The notes under the pieces are model-generated. The model saw only the letters and a program-made list of their open reading frames with translations. It did no database searches and was not told where the DNA came from. Position numbers and translations under genes: made by a program. From Acanthamoeba sp. SK_2022b (lineage: Eukaryota; Discosea; Longamoebia; Acanthamoebidae), in the NCBI GenBank assembly GCA_027943245.1, contig JANDJZ010000713.1, positions 1-25,279 of the forward strand: 25,279 nt of DNA, in the 5' to 3' direction. Position 1 is the first letter of the stretch; each line of letters starts with the position of its first letter. Shown piece by piece: positions 1 through 11,645 of the stretch.

Positions 1-110
1 TGCTGCTGCTGCTGCTGCTGTTGCTGCTGTTGGAGCTGCTGCTGCTGCTGGAGCTGCTGTTGGTGAAGCTGTTGCTGCTGCTGCAGGTGAAGCTGCTGTT
101 GCTGCTGGAG
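1..110. repeat. CAG/CTG trinucleotide tract (poly-Gln coding)
   Basis: The plus strand reads as interrupted CTG/TTG repeats; on the minus strand these are CAG/CAA codons for poly-Gln broken by CTC (Leu) and CTT-CAC (Leu-His). The Leu/His interruptions and mixed CAG/CAA codons suggest a coding tract held by amino-acid composition rather than a pure expanding microsatellite. Confidence 0.85.
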
Positions 111-1304
111 CTGGCCTTGCGGTCCGCCACCAGCTCCCTGGGGCGCCTGCTGTCCCGAGGAGGTCTGTGCGGGCTGGCCCATTGCTGGAGGAGCGAGCTG
201 CGAGGGGTGGACGTGGGAGGCGTTGCCAGACGGGGGACCGCTGCTTGGCATCGAATTGGCAACGCCGCTACCCGAATTGGCCCCTCCTGATTGCTTGCTG
301 GCCTGAGCCCCCGCGCCGTTGTCTCCCAGCGTCATGCCCAGGGTATTCGAGAAATCCTGTTCCTGATCGTCGTCTGATTTGCTGGGCCCATTGGGCAGGT
401 TCCTCTGAAATCGCGATCCTGCATGTTACAGGCAAGTCAGTCGATTTGACCCCACATCACATGCTGCTGGGCCGGTATTACCTGGTCCTCCTGCCGCTTG
501 CTGTTGAGAAGAAGACGGGGGCGAACCTGTGGTCGTGGCAGAAGGAGACGTGGTTGATGTCGAAGTTGAGGAAGTCGAGGTGGTTGTTGATGGAGAAGTA
601 GTGGTGGCTGATGTAGGTGGTGCCGCTTCGTTGGAAGCTGATCCTCCCCAGGACGAGGAAGCAATCCCACCGCTGGTCGAATTCGAAGCGTCGAAGCCCT
701 TGTTTCTTGATGCTGGCGGGTACAGCTCGCCCTGATTATGGTAAGGACCGTTGACCATCGATTGTTGCTGGCCATTCGATCTGCCACCGCTCAAGGGCGC
801 CGTTGGCGGATTGAGCGGCCCTCCCATCGTATCGGCAGCGGCAGGCATTTGCATGAGCGAGGGATCGAAGAGATCGTCGTTCATTAGCTCTTCTTCCATC
901 TTCTGGAACGCCTCGTCGTAGTCTAGGTCAACCACGCCGTTGCCATCTTTCAAGAATTGCTTGAAGAGCTGATCGTCGTCGAGCGAGGAACCGAAGCCTA
1001 GGGCGCCACCATTAGCGCTCGCGCCCAGGTCGCCGGTGCCGCCATTCGAACCCAGGCCGTGATGCTGTTGCCCCATCGAGGGCACTGAGGAGGGCATAGG
1101 TGGATGCTGCTGCGGCTGTTGATGGGGCTGCGGCTGGTATGAGTGCTGCTGTTGGAGCGAGGGATGCTGCACATGGTGCGCTCCCTGCATGCCGCCGAGA
1201 TGTTGATGCCCATGCATGTGCTGATGTTGTGTGTAGCCGCTCGTGGGGCGTGGGGGTGGCGGTCCTCCCCCTACCCCTCGTCCGTCGCCTTGCATGTAGT
1301 TCAT
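1..1304 (-). CDS. Q/S/T-rich regulator-like protein, 5' part (3' end outside window)
   Basis: I do not recognise the family. The ATG at 1304 follows an A-rich leader on the sense strand. Exon 1 (1304..456) encodes 283 residues: Gly/Pro-rich start, His/Gln-rich stretch (residues about 25-80), an acidic, more ordered patch with DDDQLFKQFLKD and LDYDEAFQKMEEELMNDDLF, then Ser/Thr-rich sequence. A 51-nt intron (455..405, GT-AG, phase 0) joins exon 2 (404..1), which stays open to the window edge and ends in long poly-Gln from CAG/CAA codons. The composition resembles coactivator or mediator-like proteins, where the acidic hydrophobic patch could act as a short interaction or activation motif; that is inference. 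No catalytic domain is visible. The gene runs off the left edge, so its length is unknown. Exon 1 coding sense is well supported by codon pattern; the donor (GTGGGG) is unusual for this window and could be misplaced. Confidence 0.7.
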
Positions 1305-1974
1305 TCTTTTTTTTTTAATTCTCTTTTTTATCTTCTATTTTTCCACCTCGTCGCGAGCCCAGCGATTTCCTTCGCGACGGTGGCGAGTGATGACGGTGAT
1401 GAGCTAATGATTCTCGCTCGCTCTCTCTTTCTCGTTCGTTCGTTCGATCTAACCGACCTAACTCTTCTCGTCTGCGTGCGGTGTCTAGATGTCAAGTGTC
1501 GTCGCGAAGGTGGAGAGCGAACCAAAAGCGCGAAGAGATGAGGGAGGAGGCTGGGCTACCACCGCAACAAACACACACCACGATTGCTGTTGCTGCTGCT
1601 GCTGTTGAGGCCCTCTTCCTCTCCTCTCTCCCATCCAACACCAACTTCGAACAAAGGGAGGGAAGAGAGAAACAACAACAGACCACAAAATGCAAAAAAC
1701 TTGCCAAGCCCACCGCTGCCCAGACACCGGCAAGCCAACCGCCCAGACGACCATCGGTGGTCGGTTATTCCTGCCTTTTCTCATTTTGCCCATTGGCCCA
1801 CCCGGCAAACTGCCAGAAAGGTCGCGTGTAGGAGCTGTGGTGGAACCGATCGTGCACGATTTGCGCACCTGACCGATCTCAGCCAACACCGTTCTTGGGT
1901 TTGTTTCCAGCTTTTTCCAGGCACGCCCGGTCAGAACGGCCCATCGCTCGCCGCGATCAGAGCTTTGTGGCGCT
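1305..1974. other. Intergenic region upstream of the Q-rich gene
   Basis: This 670-bp stretch lies between the start of the Q-rich gene and the SHQ1 stop codon, both on the minus strand. It should hold the SHQ1 3' end and the Q-rich gene's promoter and leader. It contains T-rich and CT-rich tracts (1305-1345, 1420-1450) and a short CTG repeat near 1585-1610. Open frames here (for example 1485-2138 minus) show no domain or plausible codon pattern and overlap the SHQ1 last exon. I see no gene. Confidence 0.6.
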
Positions 1975-3867
1975 CTAGAGTTGCTCTGGCCGTTCGCCAT
2001 CGACGTCCATGACCATCTCCGGGGCCTCGCGTTCGAGTTCGTCCAGAGGCCACCCCACGTCCTCCTTGTCGAACAGGGCCACCGCCTCCTTGAGCTTCGC
2101 GTGCAGAGACCGCAGCCGATGGTTGCTATGATACGCATAACAACGGTTGTTCGGCATCGACCGAAAAGGTAAGTATATGCTGCTGTCGCGTGACCAAAGA
2201 AGCGCCATGTGCTATAGCACGTAGCAATCTCTCAAACTGCTGAGCAGCACACTCGGTAACGGAGGAACGCACCTGTAGGCCTGCAGCCACACGCAGTAGT
2301 CGTCGACAAAGAGCTTGCAGTGGTAGAATCGCGGGTCCGATCGGTCGAGGATGCGCTTCACCCCCAACAGGGCACGCAGCACGCTTCGCTTGCCCATGGA
2401 GAAGATCGTCACCACGTCCGCCATCACCGTCTGGGCCAGGGCCCAATGCCTGCGTGGGCCCACGCAGTCGCGAGTGAGCAAGCAGATCGCGCGATCTCTC
2501 GCTTGCGCTGGAGGGGGCACCTGTAGAGCGGGTAGATGAGCGACCTGCGCACGCAGGCGGTGAGCGTCTGCCCGATGCCGCCAAAGGTCTCGAGCCAGCT
2601 CAGCGTGGGACTGATGTAGGTGATCGTCCAGTCCGACTCGCACGTAGGCTCGTCCTGTGCGTTGCGCCTTAGCAAGCGAGAATAGAACTACAACTAAAGT
2701 ATTTCTTGTAGCAGTTTTTAATATTTTAAATAAAAATAAAATGAAATAACAGAAATGCCCCCCCCCCCCTCCAGTACCATGGTGGTCCTTTGGTTGTAGG
2801 CGTAGGCAAAGACGATGTCGATGAGCCCCAGCAATGTGGCCTTCTCGTTCTCTAGGATGACTGGCTCACCACAAGATGGGGGTGGCAATCAGAGACAGAC
2901 ACCGTCGTGTGCGTGATGTATTGGCGCGTACATTCTCTTCGGGGCAGTCGGAGCATGGTCTCCTTCTCGTCCTGCGTCCACTCGATGACCTTCTCCTCGA
3001 TCGCGTTCCTCACCTTCATCTCCTCCTTCATCTGCTCCCTGCTCTTGGGCGCCTTGCCCTTGGCCTTGCCCGCGGGCTTCGTGGCCGTCCGCTTGACGGG
3101 CGTGGCAGTGGACTGCCCCAGCGACGGGGCAGCGGGCTTGGCCAGGAGCAGCTTGGCGGGCGGCGGGGCCGATGTCGCGGCCGTTTCTGCGCCAAAGACG
3201 AGGCCTGGCGGGACCTGCGTGGTGGCGGCGGGCGAGCTGAACGTGAACGGCGAGGTGGGCAGCGAGGCGGATGACGTCAGCGGCGCGGACGGCGACTGGG
3301 GCGCGAAGGGGAAGCCCTCGCCCCTCAGGTGCGGGCTCGGCGCATCGAACGACATCGCGGCGAACGGCGACAGCGGCGCCGGGGCCGGGGCCGGCGTCGT
3401 CGATCCCGAGCCCGAGCCCGCGCTCACCTGCGTGGTCGACGCGGCGGCGATGTTGGAGACCTCGGCCGGCAGCGACGCGACGGGCTGCTGCTCGAGGTGG
3501 ACGACGGGGGTCGCCTCTTTCTTGTTGTCAACCTCCACGATCAAGGGCGAGGGAGCAGACGACGAGGAGGATGACGACGATGACGACGAAGACGACGACG
3601 ACGACGAAGAAAGAATGAAGCCCGCAGGCAACGACGAAGCGGCGCCGGCGGTTTTGGGCTGAAGCTGGAGCTGCACGGGGGGAGGAGAGGAGGAGGAAGC
3701 CGAGGTGGCCTGGTCGCCGGTGAGGCGCTTGACGCTCAGGGCCTTCATCTCGCGCGCCACGTCGATGATCTCCTCCGGCTTGTCCTCGTCCTCGTCCTCA
3801 TTCGCCGAAGTGGACGACTGCACGACCAACCACACCACACAGCGGCAAGTCCACCGCGCTCAGCCCT

Positions 3868-3919
<52 letters not shown>

Positions 3920-5451
3920 TGTGTGGTAGAGATATGAGGCCACCGACGTACGATTTCCTGTATGAGCGGGCGCAGCGTCGACGAGGCGGCCGGCCTGTAG
4001 CCTCCCGGGCCGATCTCCTGCACGAGCGACCGCGACCCGCCAAACGGGAAGGGCTGCAGCAGGGGCGCCGCCTCGCCTCCGCTCGCCTTGGCGGCGGCGG
4101 CCGCCTTGCGTTCCTCGTCTTCCTTCTCCTTGTTGGTCTTGAGCATGATGATGCGCGGCGCCGCCGATGACTCCTGACCAACGTCGAGCTTCTCGACCGC
4201 GGCCTTCTCCCGCTCCACCACCTCCTCCTTCGCCTCCTCCGCCTCCGCCTCCCCGTCGCCGCGCTCGTCGTTTGGATTCTTGTCGACACCGGTGGGTTGT
4301 TGCCCCATCTGGCCCAGGTGTTGTCGCTTGAGCTCACGGTGCTTGCGCTTCTCGTGGACCCAATGGGGCTCGAAGCGGAGGAGCTCCTGGATGGTCTCGT
4401 CCATCACAAAATCGGCCCTGCTCGATCGATCGATGGATTCGTTTGTGTCGACAAGTTAGCGTTTGCGCGCCTTCGCGTGACACACACACACACACACACA
4501 CCATTGCCACACATCGCGCATTGGGCGTGACCGGTCACGTACATGTAGTGTTCAGGATCGAACTTGTCGTCCTCGGTGAAGATGCGCAGCTCTCGCCGTT
4601 CGCTGGCGGGCGTCGTGTCCGGGCAGGGCAGCTCGACGATCTCCGACGTCTGTCATGCGGCCAGCGTGACGACACACCACACACACGGGCTGAGTGAGTG
4701 GTGCGCAAGCGGTCCAGCACACGACGCGGCCAGCTCGAGGGAGGAAGGCGCACCTCCTCCTGTATCTGCGAGAAGAGGCCGCTGTACTGGTTGTTGAAGC
4801 CATAGCGCACGCCCTTGAGCACCTCCTGGGTTGATGCGTGACGAGAGAGAGGTGAGTGAGACGGGGGGGGGGGCAGGAGTGTGCCGCGGAGCGGCAGGAC
4901 GTCCAGCTCACGTACCAGCTCGGGAGCGGGCGTTTGCTCGACCTCCATGTCTATCTCCTCCTCCTCTTCTTCGCCAAGGTCGTCCTCTTCGCCTTCTTGT
5001 GTTTCATCACCTGCATGCAACGCGAGAAATGATTGGAATGGAATTGGATTTAATTTTTGCTTCATTTAAATGAAAAATTATTTAAAATAAATCTGGTGAG
5101 GTGGATTGTACCTGAGGCTACTACTTGCACAGGTGCGGTAGAGATGACTGGCTTCTTTTTGGCAAGCAATTGCGTAATCATGCCCAAATTTTCAAAAAAT
5201 TGGCCGGGGGTGGCCTTGGGCAGATGGACGGTGAGGATTCCATTGGAGATGTCGTAGGCCAGCTTTTCTTGGCCTCCCTCTTCATCGAGTGGGTGTGGAA
5301 ACGTAAGGCGGAGGAAGTAAGGCTTGGCGTAGAATTTGAATTCCGCTCCGATAATGTAGTAGTCGAACGTGGACGCCTTCATATAGGGCACACGAATAAC
5401 GAGCACAACATACTTGTCATCTTGCGAGACATCAAAGAGGGGCGTGATCAT
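1975..5451 (-). CDS. SHQ1: SHQ1, H/ACA snoRNP assembly chaperone
   Basis: SHQ1 holds dyskerin/Cbf5 before H/ACA RNP assembly. Ten exons: 5451..5112, 5010..4916, 4825..4754, 4649..4543, 4417..3952, 3817..2932, 2860..2778, 2654..2521, 2449..2273, 2125..1975; all GT-AG, phases consistent, 836 aa. Residues 1-100 form the CS (Hsp20-like) domain: it opens MITPLFDVSQDD and contains FKFYAKPYFLRLTFP, almost as in animal SHQ1. VEQTP, the acidic linker and TPASERRELR follow. The C-terminal SHQ1 helical domain is seen in LIDIVFAYAYNQR, ISPTLSWLETF, SLIYPLYR, GKRSVLRALLGVKRIL and LFVDDYCVWLQ. Human SHQ1 is 577 aa; the excess is a low-complexity insertion at residues about 225-635, mostly in exons 5 and 6 (4417..2932), with acidic/Ala segments, a Ser run and Pro/Ala stretches. 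The start is the ATG giving the canonical N terminus. The gene shares a 114-bp upstream region with the divergent transcription-factor gene. Confidence 0.95.
3870..3916. repeat. (GT)n microsatellite in SHQ1 intron
   Basis: About 23 GT units on the plus strand, (CA)n in the SHQ1 sense, inside the intron 3951..3818. A shorter (CA)n run lies at 4480..4501 in the preceding SHQ1 intron. Open frames through it encode only Val-Cys repeats and are artefacts. Confidence 0.95.
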
Positions 5452-5565
5452 CCTCGAATCTCACCCAATGTTTTGATTCAATCTCCAGCTTGAGAGAAAC
5501 AAAAAGGAAAAATAAAAATAAAAAAAGTTGTTTTAATTTTGTCAAGGGCTGCCTTGAAACAATCG
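5452..5565. promoter_or_regulatory. Compact divergent promoter between SHQ1 and the Zn2Cys6 gene
   Basis: Only 114 bp separate the SHQ1 ATG (minus) from the ATG of the Zn2Cys6-PAS gene (plus). The interval is AT-rich (A-rich centre near 5495-5530) in a GC-rich neighbourhood and has a CCAAT-like ACCCAATG near 5464. That both leaders and core promoters fit here is inferred from spacing; no TATA box is evident. Confidence 0.5.
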
Positions 5566-8204
5566 ATGGCTGACTGGCGGGGCGCATTTCCTCCTCTGGC
5601 GCCTGGACCACCGCCTTTTGTCGGCCTTGCCCCACATCCGGGTGGGTCGCCCGGCGTGTACCCGTTGTCTTCGCTCTTTGCCGCGGTTGCATCGGCCGGG
5701 GGCCATGCAAACAATTCGAGCGATCAGTCTAAGGCAGCCGCAGCCGTAAAGGTCAAGCAAGCATGCCTGCCCTGCAAAAAGGCCCACACCGCCTGCGATG
5801 AGTACGGCCAGCCCCCCTGCAGCTGGGCCAAGAATTATTATATATTTCAATAATAATAATGTAATAATTTATCAATATACGTGTAGAGGACGGCCGTGCA
5901 AGAAGTGCGTTGAGATGGGGAAGGCGGACCAATGCGTCGATGTGGAACGAAAGAAGCCTGGGCGCCCCAAGAAGAACCCCACAGCGACGACCTCCACCTC
6001 CACCTCGACCACCGTGCAAAGCCCTACCACCGCCGCCGCCGCTGCTACCGCCAGCACCGCCGCTACACCGTCTACAAAGTCGCCCAATGGCCTGTCTTCG
6101 CCCCACGAGCCCAGCAGGAAACGAGCTCGCGTAGAAGGTGCCTGTCCGTGTGTGTGTGCATGCGTGCGTTCGTGCGCGCGCTGTCAACTGATCAGTCGGC
6201 GTCGTTCATTTACACATGATGCAGGGCCGACGGTCGACCAGAAGCCCGCCGCGTCGTCGCCCCAAACGCAGCAGCCACAGCCGCAGCAGTCGCAGCAGTC
6301 GCCGCAGCCGCAGCCGCAGCCGCAGACTCAATCTCAGCCACACGCACAGCAGTCGCAGCCGCCGTTCGCGTTCGGGGCGGCGGGCGCGGGTGGCGAGCAG
6401 CACAACGAGAAGGAGCTCCTGAGCAGCGCCGTGTCGTTCCTGCTCGACCAGGTCCGCTCGCTCTCCAGCACCGTCGAGAGCCTGCGACAGGAGGTCAACC
6501 AACTCAAGTCCAACCAACACGCCGCCGCCGCCACCTCCGCTCATCCATTTCCATCGTCATCTTCATCATCTTCAACTTCATCGTCATCTTACATGTCTGC
6601 CTTCTACCCGTCGCCGTCGTCTTCATCATCTTCGTCTTCAGCATCGACGCCCCTTCGACCCTTCTCACCTCCATCGTCGAACATGGGCATGCCGCCGCCA
6701 CTGATGTCCTCCTCCTCCTCCTCCTCCTCCTTCCCACCGTTTACGGCCCAGCCGTCGACGTCGACGTCTACTTCGTCGTCGGCACACTTTGGCTCCGCCT
6801 CCTATCCCTATCCCTATCCCCCGGCGCCGCCCACATTGTCGACACCAGCAACGGCCCAGGCGCGGTCGCCCTCGCCTTCGTCGTCGGCGGCGCCGTCGCC
6901 CATGGGCCCGGCCGCCTACTCGTCGTCCCCGTCGCCCATCTCCCCGGCGTCCCTGCCCCCCTCCCCCTCCCCGCCGCTCTCGGTCGGCGCCGTGGCGCCC
7001 TCCTACACGACCCACCCCGGCCCGCAGCACCAGTACATTCCCATATCGGCCATCCCCCACCGCCGCGACATGATGGAGCACTTCTCCTTCCTCCTCACCT
7101 TCGACCTCAAGTCGTCCTACTTGCCCTTTGTCGTCGACGACATCAGGTGATCCTACACGATCGTGTGTCGACAGTAATCTTTTTCATATTTTCATATTTT
7201 ATTTTTTTATTTTTTTATGGTATGTTTGTGGGCGTTGCTGACGTCACCACACGAAGCAAACCGACGTGCGTGGTGCGGTCCCCGCCGGCCGGCGACGATA
7301 CGGTGCCGCCCGTGTTCTACTATGTCAACCGACCCATGGCCGACCTTCTGCTCTACCGCGTGGTACGTGCGCGTGCGAGGCCATGAATTTATGTCGACAC
7401 ATTGTTATGTTGGTGGTGGTCGTGATGATGACGATGATGATTATGGATGGTCGACATTGGTCAGGACGAGCTGGTGGGCCATTCGGTGCTGGGAATCTAC
7501 GCGCCCGACGACAAGACCAAGATCCAGCTGATGCCCCACGTGGAGGACCTCCCGTTCTCGCCCATCATCCTGTTCTCCCCGCTCGTCATCAGGAAGGACG
7601 GCACCATCATCCGCATGGCCACCCGCCTCCAGACCTTCTCCAACCGACGACTCACCGTACGCCGCGCTGTCTCCCCTTTCCCTCCCCACCCTCTCGTCGT
7701 TGCTGTGGGAGAGGTGTCGACACAAATATTCATCGCATGATTGGCGAATGGTGGTGCAGCCTGATTGGACGATCATCGTGGTGGACGGGATCGAGGAGGT
7801 GGGGGCCACCCTGGGCCCCTCGTCCATGCACGTCCCCCAGCTCCCCAAGTGGCTCGGCCAGAACACGACCGCCTGTACGCTTCTCGCCGCCTCCACACGC
7901 ACACGCACGCACACGCACACACGCACACACGAATATGCGCATCGGCTCACGCGCGCGCAAATGCAGTCCTGAAGTCGGTGCTGTCGATGACGGGCCTGCC
8001 GAGGAACATGAACGGCCCCACCATCCACGAGTTTCACGGATCGAGCCCGAGCGCGAGCGCGGGCCCGAGTCCCGGAGGCAACCACCGGTTACGAATCCTG
8101 GGCGACGCGACCTCGCCGCCTCAACACGCCGCCCTCATGAGCCACCACCACCACCACCACCACCAGCCTCTGCCTCAGGTTCGTGGTTTTCGTGGTTGTG
8201 GTTT

Positions 8205-8236
<32 letters not shown>

Positions 8237-8489
8237 TGATGGGTGTGCGCAGGTGAGCTTGGAGGAGGTGGAGGACAGCAACGCGGAGAAGCCGGCCCCG
8301 TCGCCGGCGACGGCGGACGCGGATCTGAACGAACTCCTGACGCAGCTCATGCCGCCCTCGGTCTTCACGCCCGACTACGCCTCGTGGATTTCCGACGGCA
8401 CCTGCGACTACCCCTCCCTCCAGACCCCGCCCGATTCCTCCTCGTCCGCCGGCGGCAGCGTCGACCACGGGACCGGTAGGAGTCCGTAG
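5566..8489 (+). CDS. Zn2Cys6-PAS transcription factor, ERT1/AcuK-like
   Basis: Predicted nuclear DNA-binding regulator. Eight exons: 5566..5801, 5887..6137, 6225..7146, 7257..7362, 7465..7656, 7760..7874, 7967..8178, 8253..8489; all GT-AG, 756 aa. Splicing the first intron completes a binuclear zinc cluster with Cys 67, 70, 77, 83, 86, 95 (C-x2-C-x6-C-x5-C-x2-C-x8-C; core QACLPCKKAHTACDEGRPCK). It is followed at once by an AT-hook-like RKKPGRPKK (100-108). Then come Thr/Ala, Gln and Ser-rich linkers and a coiled coil at about 223-260 (LLDQVRSLSSTVESLRQEVN). The C-terminal PAS-type domain (about 470-600) holds FYYVNRPMADLLLYRVDELV and GHSVLGIY. Zinc cluster plus C-terminal PAS is the layout of fungal ERT1, AcuK and Rds2 regulators of gluconeogenesis; that its targets are similar here is inference. 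I start at ATG 5566 because the frame upstream has only TTG. A His7 run (about 8143-8163) and a Ser-rich tail follow PAS. Confidence 0.87.
6550..6780 (+). repeat. Poly-Ser coding low-complexity tract
   Basis: Alternating TCA/TCT/TCG/TCC codon runs encode several Ser blocks in exon 3 of the Zn2Cys6-PAS gene, between the coiled coil and the PAS-type domain. It is a flexible linker; synonymous codon mixing argues against a pure microsatellite. Confidence 0.8.
8180..8236 (+). repeat. Intronic CGTGGT hexamer repeat
   Basis: Degenerate then perfect CGTGGT/CGTGGTT units fill most of the last intron (8179..8252) of the Zn2Cys6-PAS gene, starting at the donor. The intron is only 74 nt, so the repeat is nearly its whole length. 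Confidence 0.85.
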
Positions 8490-8691
8490 CCCCCCCCCCC
8501 AAATCTCCCCAATCACTTGTACATAGCGACACTCTCCACTCTCGACCACACAGAGAACGCGTCAAGTAAAACCATTTTTGTTTTTCCCCTCATTTTTAAA
8601 TTATTATTTTTGTCAAATTGTGTGCAGTAGTTGTGTTGTCTGTGCAAGTGAATGGGGGGGGGGGAGCGGGTTGTGGCGGTTTGGTTGGTTT

Positions 8692-11583
8692 TCACTCGCT
8701 CTTCTCCCTGCCGAACTGGACCTCGGTGACGCCCTTGCCCATGGAGAGCGTGGAGGCGGCGCCGCCGGTGATAGTCTGCACGGCGGCGTCGATGAGCTGC
8801 GTGCCGCTCCACTTCTGGTGGGTGAGCGTGGGGATCTGCTCGCGCTCCTCCGTCCGCTGGATCCGCTCCACGTAGGCCAGCATGCCGCGCTCCGCGTAGT
8901 CGCGCGCCAGCTGCGTCGCAATCAAGCCGTCCGAATGGAATCCTACGCACGCACGCAGCCCTCTTAAGCCATCGCACACACAACACAGAGAGCGAGCGAG
9001 CGTGCGTGCGCTTACCGGCGACGGTGATGAACTGCCAGACGAAGCCGTAGGAGGCGAGCTGCTTGGTGTAGTTCTCGATGTCGCTGTCGCTCATGCCGTG
9101 GGCCGACCAGTTGAACGAGGGCGAGAGGTTGTAGGCCAGCATGGCGTTGGGGTAGACCCGCTTCACGCCCTCGGCGAACTCCTTGGCGTCCTTGAGGTGC
9201 GGCACCGACGTCTCCATCCACAGCAGGTCCGCGTAGGGCCGGAACGCGATCGCACGATCTACCCCCGCACACGACACGACACGACACGACACGACACGAC
9301 ACGACACGACACGACACGACACGACACGCGCGCATGTGGTGAGCGCAGAGAGGAGTGGCCCGGGGAGGTGAGGGTGGGGGGGGGTACCGATGCTGATGGG
9401 GATGCCGTTCTGGAGGCGGTAGTAGCCCTCGCGCGTGCGGGGCTTGTCCCAGCACCAGGGGAGGCTGACGCCCAGGTCCTTCGCCAGCTCTCTGGCCTTG
9501 GAGTGGCCCAGCCTCCTCGCCTTCTCCCACTCCTTCAGATACGACTGTTCGACGCCCCCCCCCCCCACAACCAACGGTCATCAAACGTGTCGACACAATT
9601 GCCATGGTCAGTGAAGTGCATCGCGTGGAGGCGCTGTGTGGTTCACGGCAACGTACGGCAGCGTCGCGCTTCTCGTTCTGGAGGTGGTTGGCCACGGAGT
9701 CGTAGTAGGTGCTCAGCTGCGCCTCCTCCATCCACTTCTCCGTGAGCCTGTTGTTACATCAAGACACACGCACATGAGGCCACCGCTCCACAGGCCTGAA
9801 GGAGGGAGAAGCGCGCGCGTACGACTGGATGTCCTCCTTGGTGGCGCCCTTGGCGATGGCGTCGGTGAGGAGGTCGTTGAGGGCGGGGAGGGCGCCGTTG
9901 GGGGTGCCCAGGATGTACGGGTGGTCGCGCTCGTCCACGTTGGAGTCGAGCAGCGTGGCCGCCTCGGCGTCGGTGCGGCTCACCACCAGCGTGTCGGTGC
10001 CCATGATGTCCGCCTGCAGCCGCGCCGCCGCCAAACGGTCGATGTGCTCCCTGCGTGTCGTGTGGTGGTTGTTGTTGCGTCAGCGTTTTGTTGTCGACCA
10101 ATGGCGAGAGGACGAGGGATGGCCTTGTATACCTGGTCGACACGAGCACCTTGCCGGCCAGATGGCCGCACTTCTTGGTGCCGGGCTTCTGGTCCTCAAA
10201 GTGGACGCCCGCCGCTCCGCGCTCTGTTGGCCACCCCCAAGCGCGTGATAAGGAAAAAAGGAAAATGGAAAAGAAAAGAAAATTAAAAGGGAAAAGATTC
10301 GTGTAGCGCGGGGGAGTACCGATGAAGAGCTTGGTGAGCTTCATGATGGCGGTGTTGCCGCCGTGACCGGTGTCGCCATCGGCGATGATGGGGCGGAAGT
10401 AGTCCACGGGGGGCGTCGCGTTCCTCTCCTCGCGGGACATCGAGAACCGCGCGTGCCTGGGCGCGTGCGAATGGACCATTCCAGTCATGCCACTGCGCTT
10501 ACAGGCCCGAGCATGGAGAGCTTGGGGAGGGCGGGGGAGGCGCACCTCTGCTTGCGATCGTGGAAGACCTGCGCGCGGAAGAGGTGGTCGACCTTGTTGG
10601 GGACCGTGTCCATCGGGTAGTCAGCCAGATCCGGTCCTGTACCATGGTACAGGCAAGGTCAGCAACAAAGCTGTTTAAAAAATACAAAAAACGATGTTAT
10701 TTATTGATTTATAATTATTAATTAAAATTAAAAATTAGTATTTAAATGAACGAGTAGAGCGTACCGGGGTCGTTGGAGGTGGAGGCCGTGGACGAGCACT
10801 GCCAGCCGCTGACGTAGACGGTGGAGAGGTAGGGCGCCATGGAGATGACCTGGACGGGGTCGAGCGCGCCAAACGTGTGGGAGTAGCCCTTGGTCTCGCG
10901 CAGGTGGGAGAAGAGCTTCCACGCCTTCTTGGCCGTCTGGTTCGACGCGTACTCCTGCTTGAGCGTGCCGCGCTGGCGCACCACGTCCTCTGCCATCGTC
11001 CAAGCGTGTACACATGACCCACGCGACGTCAGCCACCACCACAGCGTAGCGAGTAGCAAGTCGCTCCCCCCCCCCCCTTCCCCAACGTACCGGGCGAGTA
11101 GTGGCGGACGGTGTCGGCCCAGCGCTCGTCCTGCCACCAGCGCTTCACGTCCTCGACCTCGAGCCAGAAGTTGCTCTCCTCCTGTCCGTTCATCAGCTGC
11201 CCGTCGGCCACCATGTGGCGCGTCAAGCTGTCGATGTGTAGAGGGGGGGGGAGAGGCCAACAAGCAAACGAAGCATTGGGTGAGTGATGGCCTGACGTAG
11301 TGAGGGCGAGGGGGAAACAAACCTGGGGTCAATGATGAAGGGGTAGGCGTAGGAGGTGAGGAACTCGGGCGGCTTGGACGAGGTGCACATGTCGATGAAG
11401 AGCTTGGAGGCCAGCTTGAACTTGCTCTCGTCGTAGGCCTTCTTGCCGATCTGCTTGTAGACCTTGCTCAGCTCCTCCTCGATCACCTTGGACAGCGCAT
11501 CGCGCGACAGCTCCTTCTGCTTGCCGTCGCTCCACGCCACAGGCGCTACAACGTATGTGCGTTGAGATGGCGAGTCCCGTATG

Positions 11584-11645
<62 letters not shown>

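Noticed and set aside
1485..2138. 217-codon open frame on the minus strand
   Set aside because: It overlaps the last SHQ1 exon in another frame and is low-complexity with no domain; high GC makes long chance frames common here.
2313..2345. tRNA T-arm-like string
   Set aside because: It lies inside a conserved SHQ1 exon and no cloverleaf can be drawn around it.
3870..3929. Val-Cys or Thr-His repeat peptides across GT/CA tracts (also 11585-11644, 18133-18192)
   Set aside because: They are translations of intronic dinucleotide repeats.
5798..5886. Start of a long plus-strand frame running to 7150 from an internal ATG
   Set aside because: Its first part is the first intron of the Zn2Cys6-PAS gene; only the spliced form completes the six-Cys cluster.
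9269..9328. Regular repeats resembling a CRISPR array (also 12096-12142)
   Set aside because: The units are 5 bp and contiguous, with no spacers; they are intronic microsatellites in a eukaryotic gene.
11091..11545. Separate malate synthase and isocitrate lyase genes
   Set aside because: There is no stop, start or intergenic gap between them; exons 11 and 12 join in frame through a normal GT-AG intron and the linker is short.
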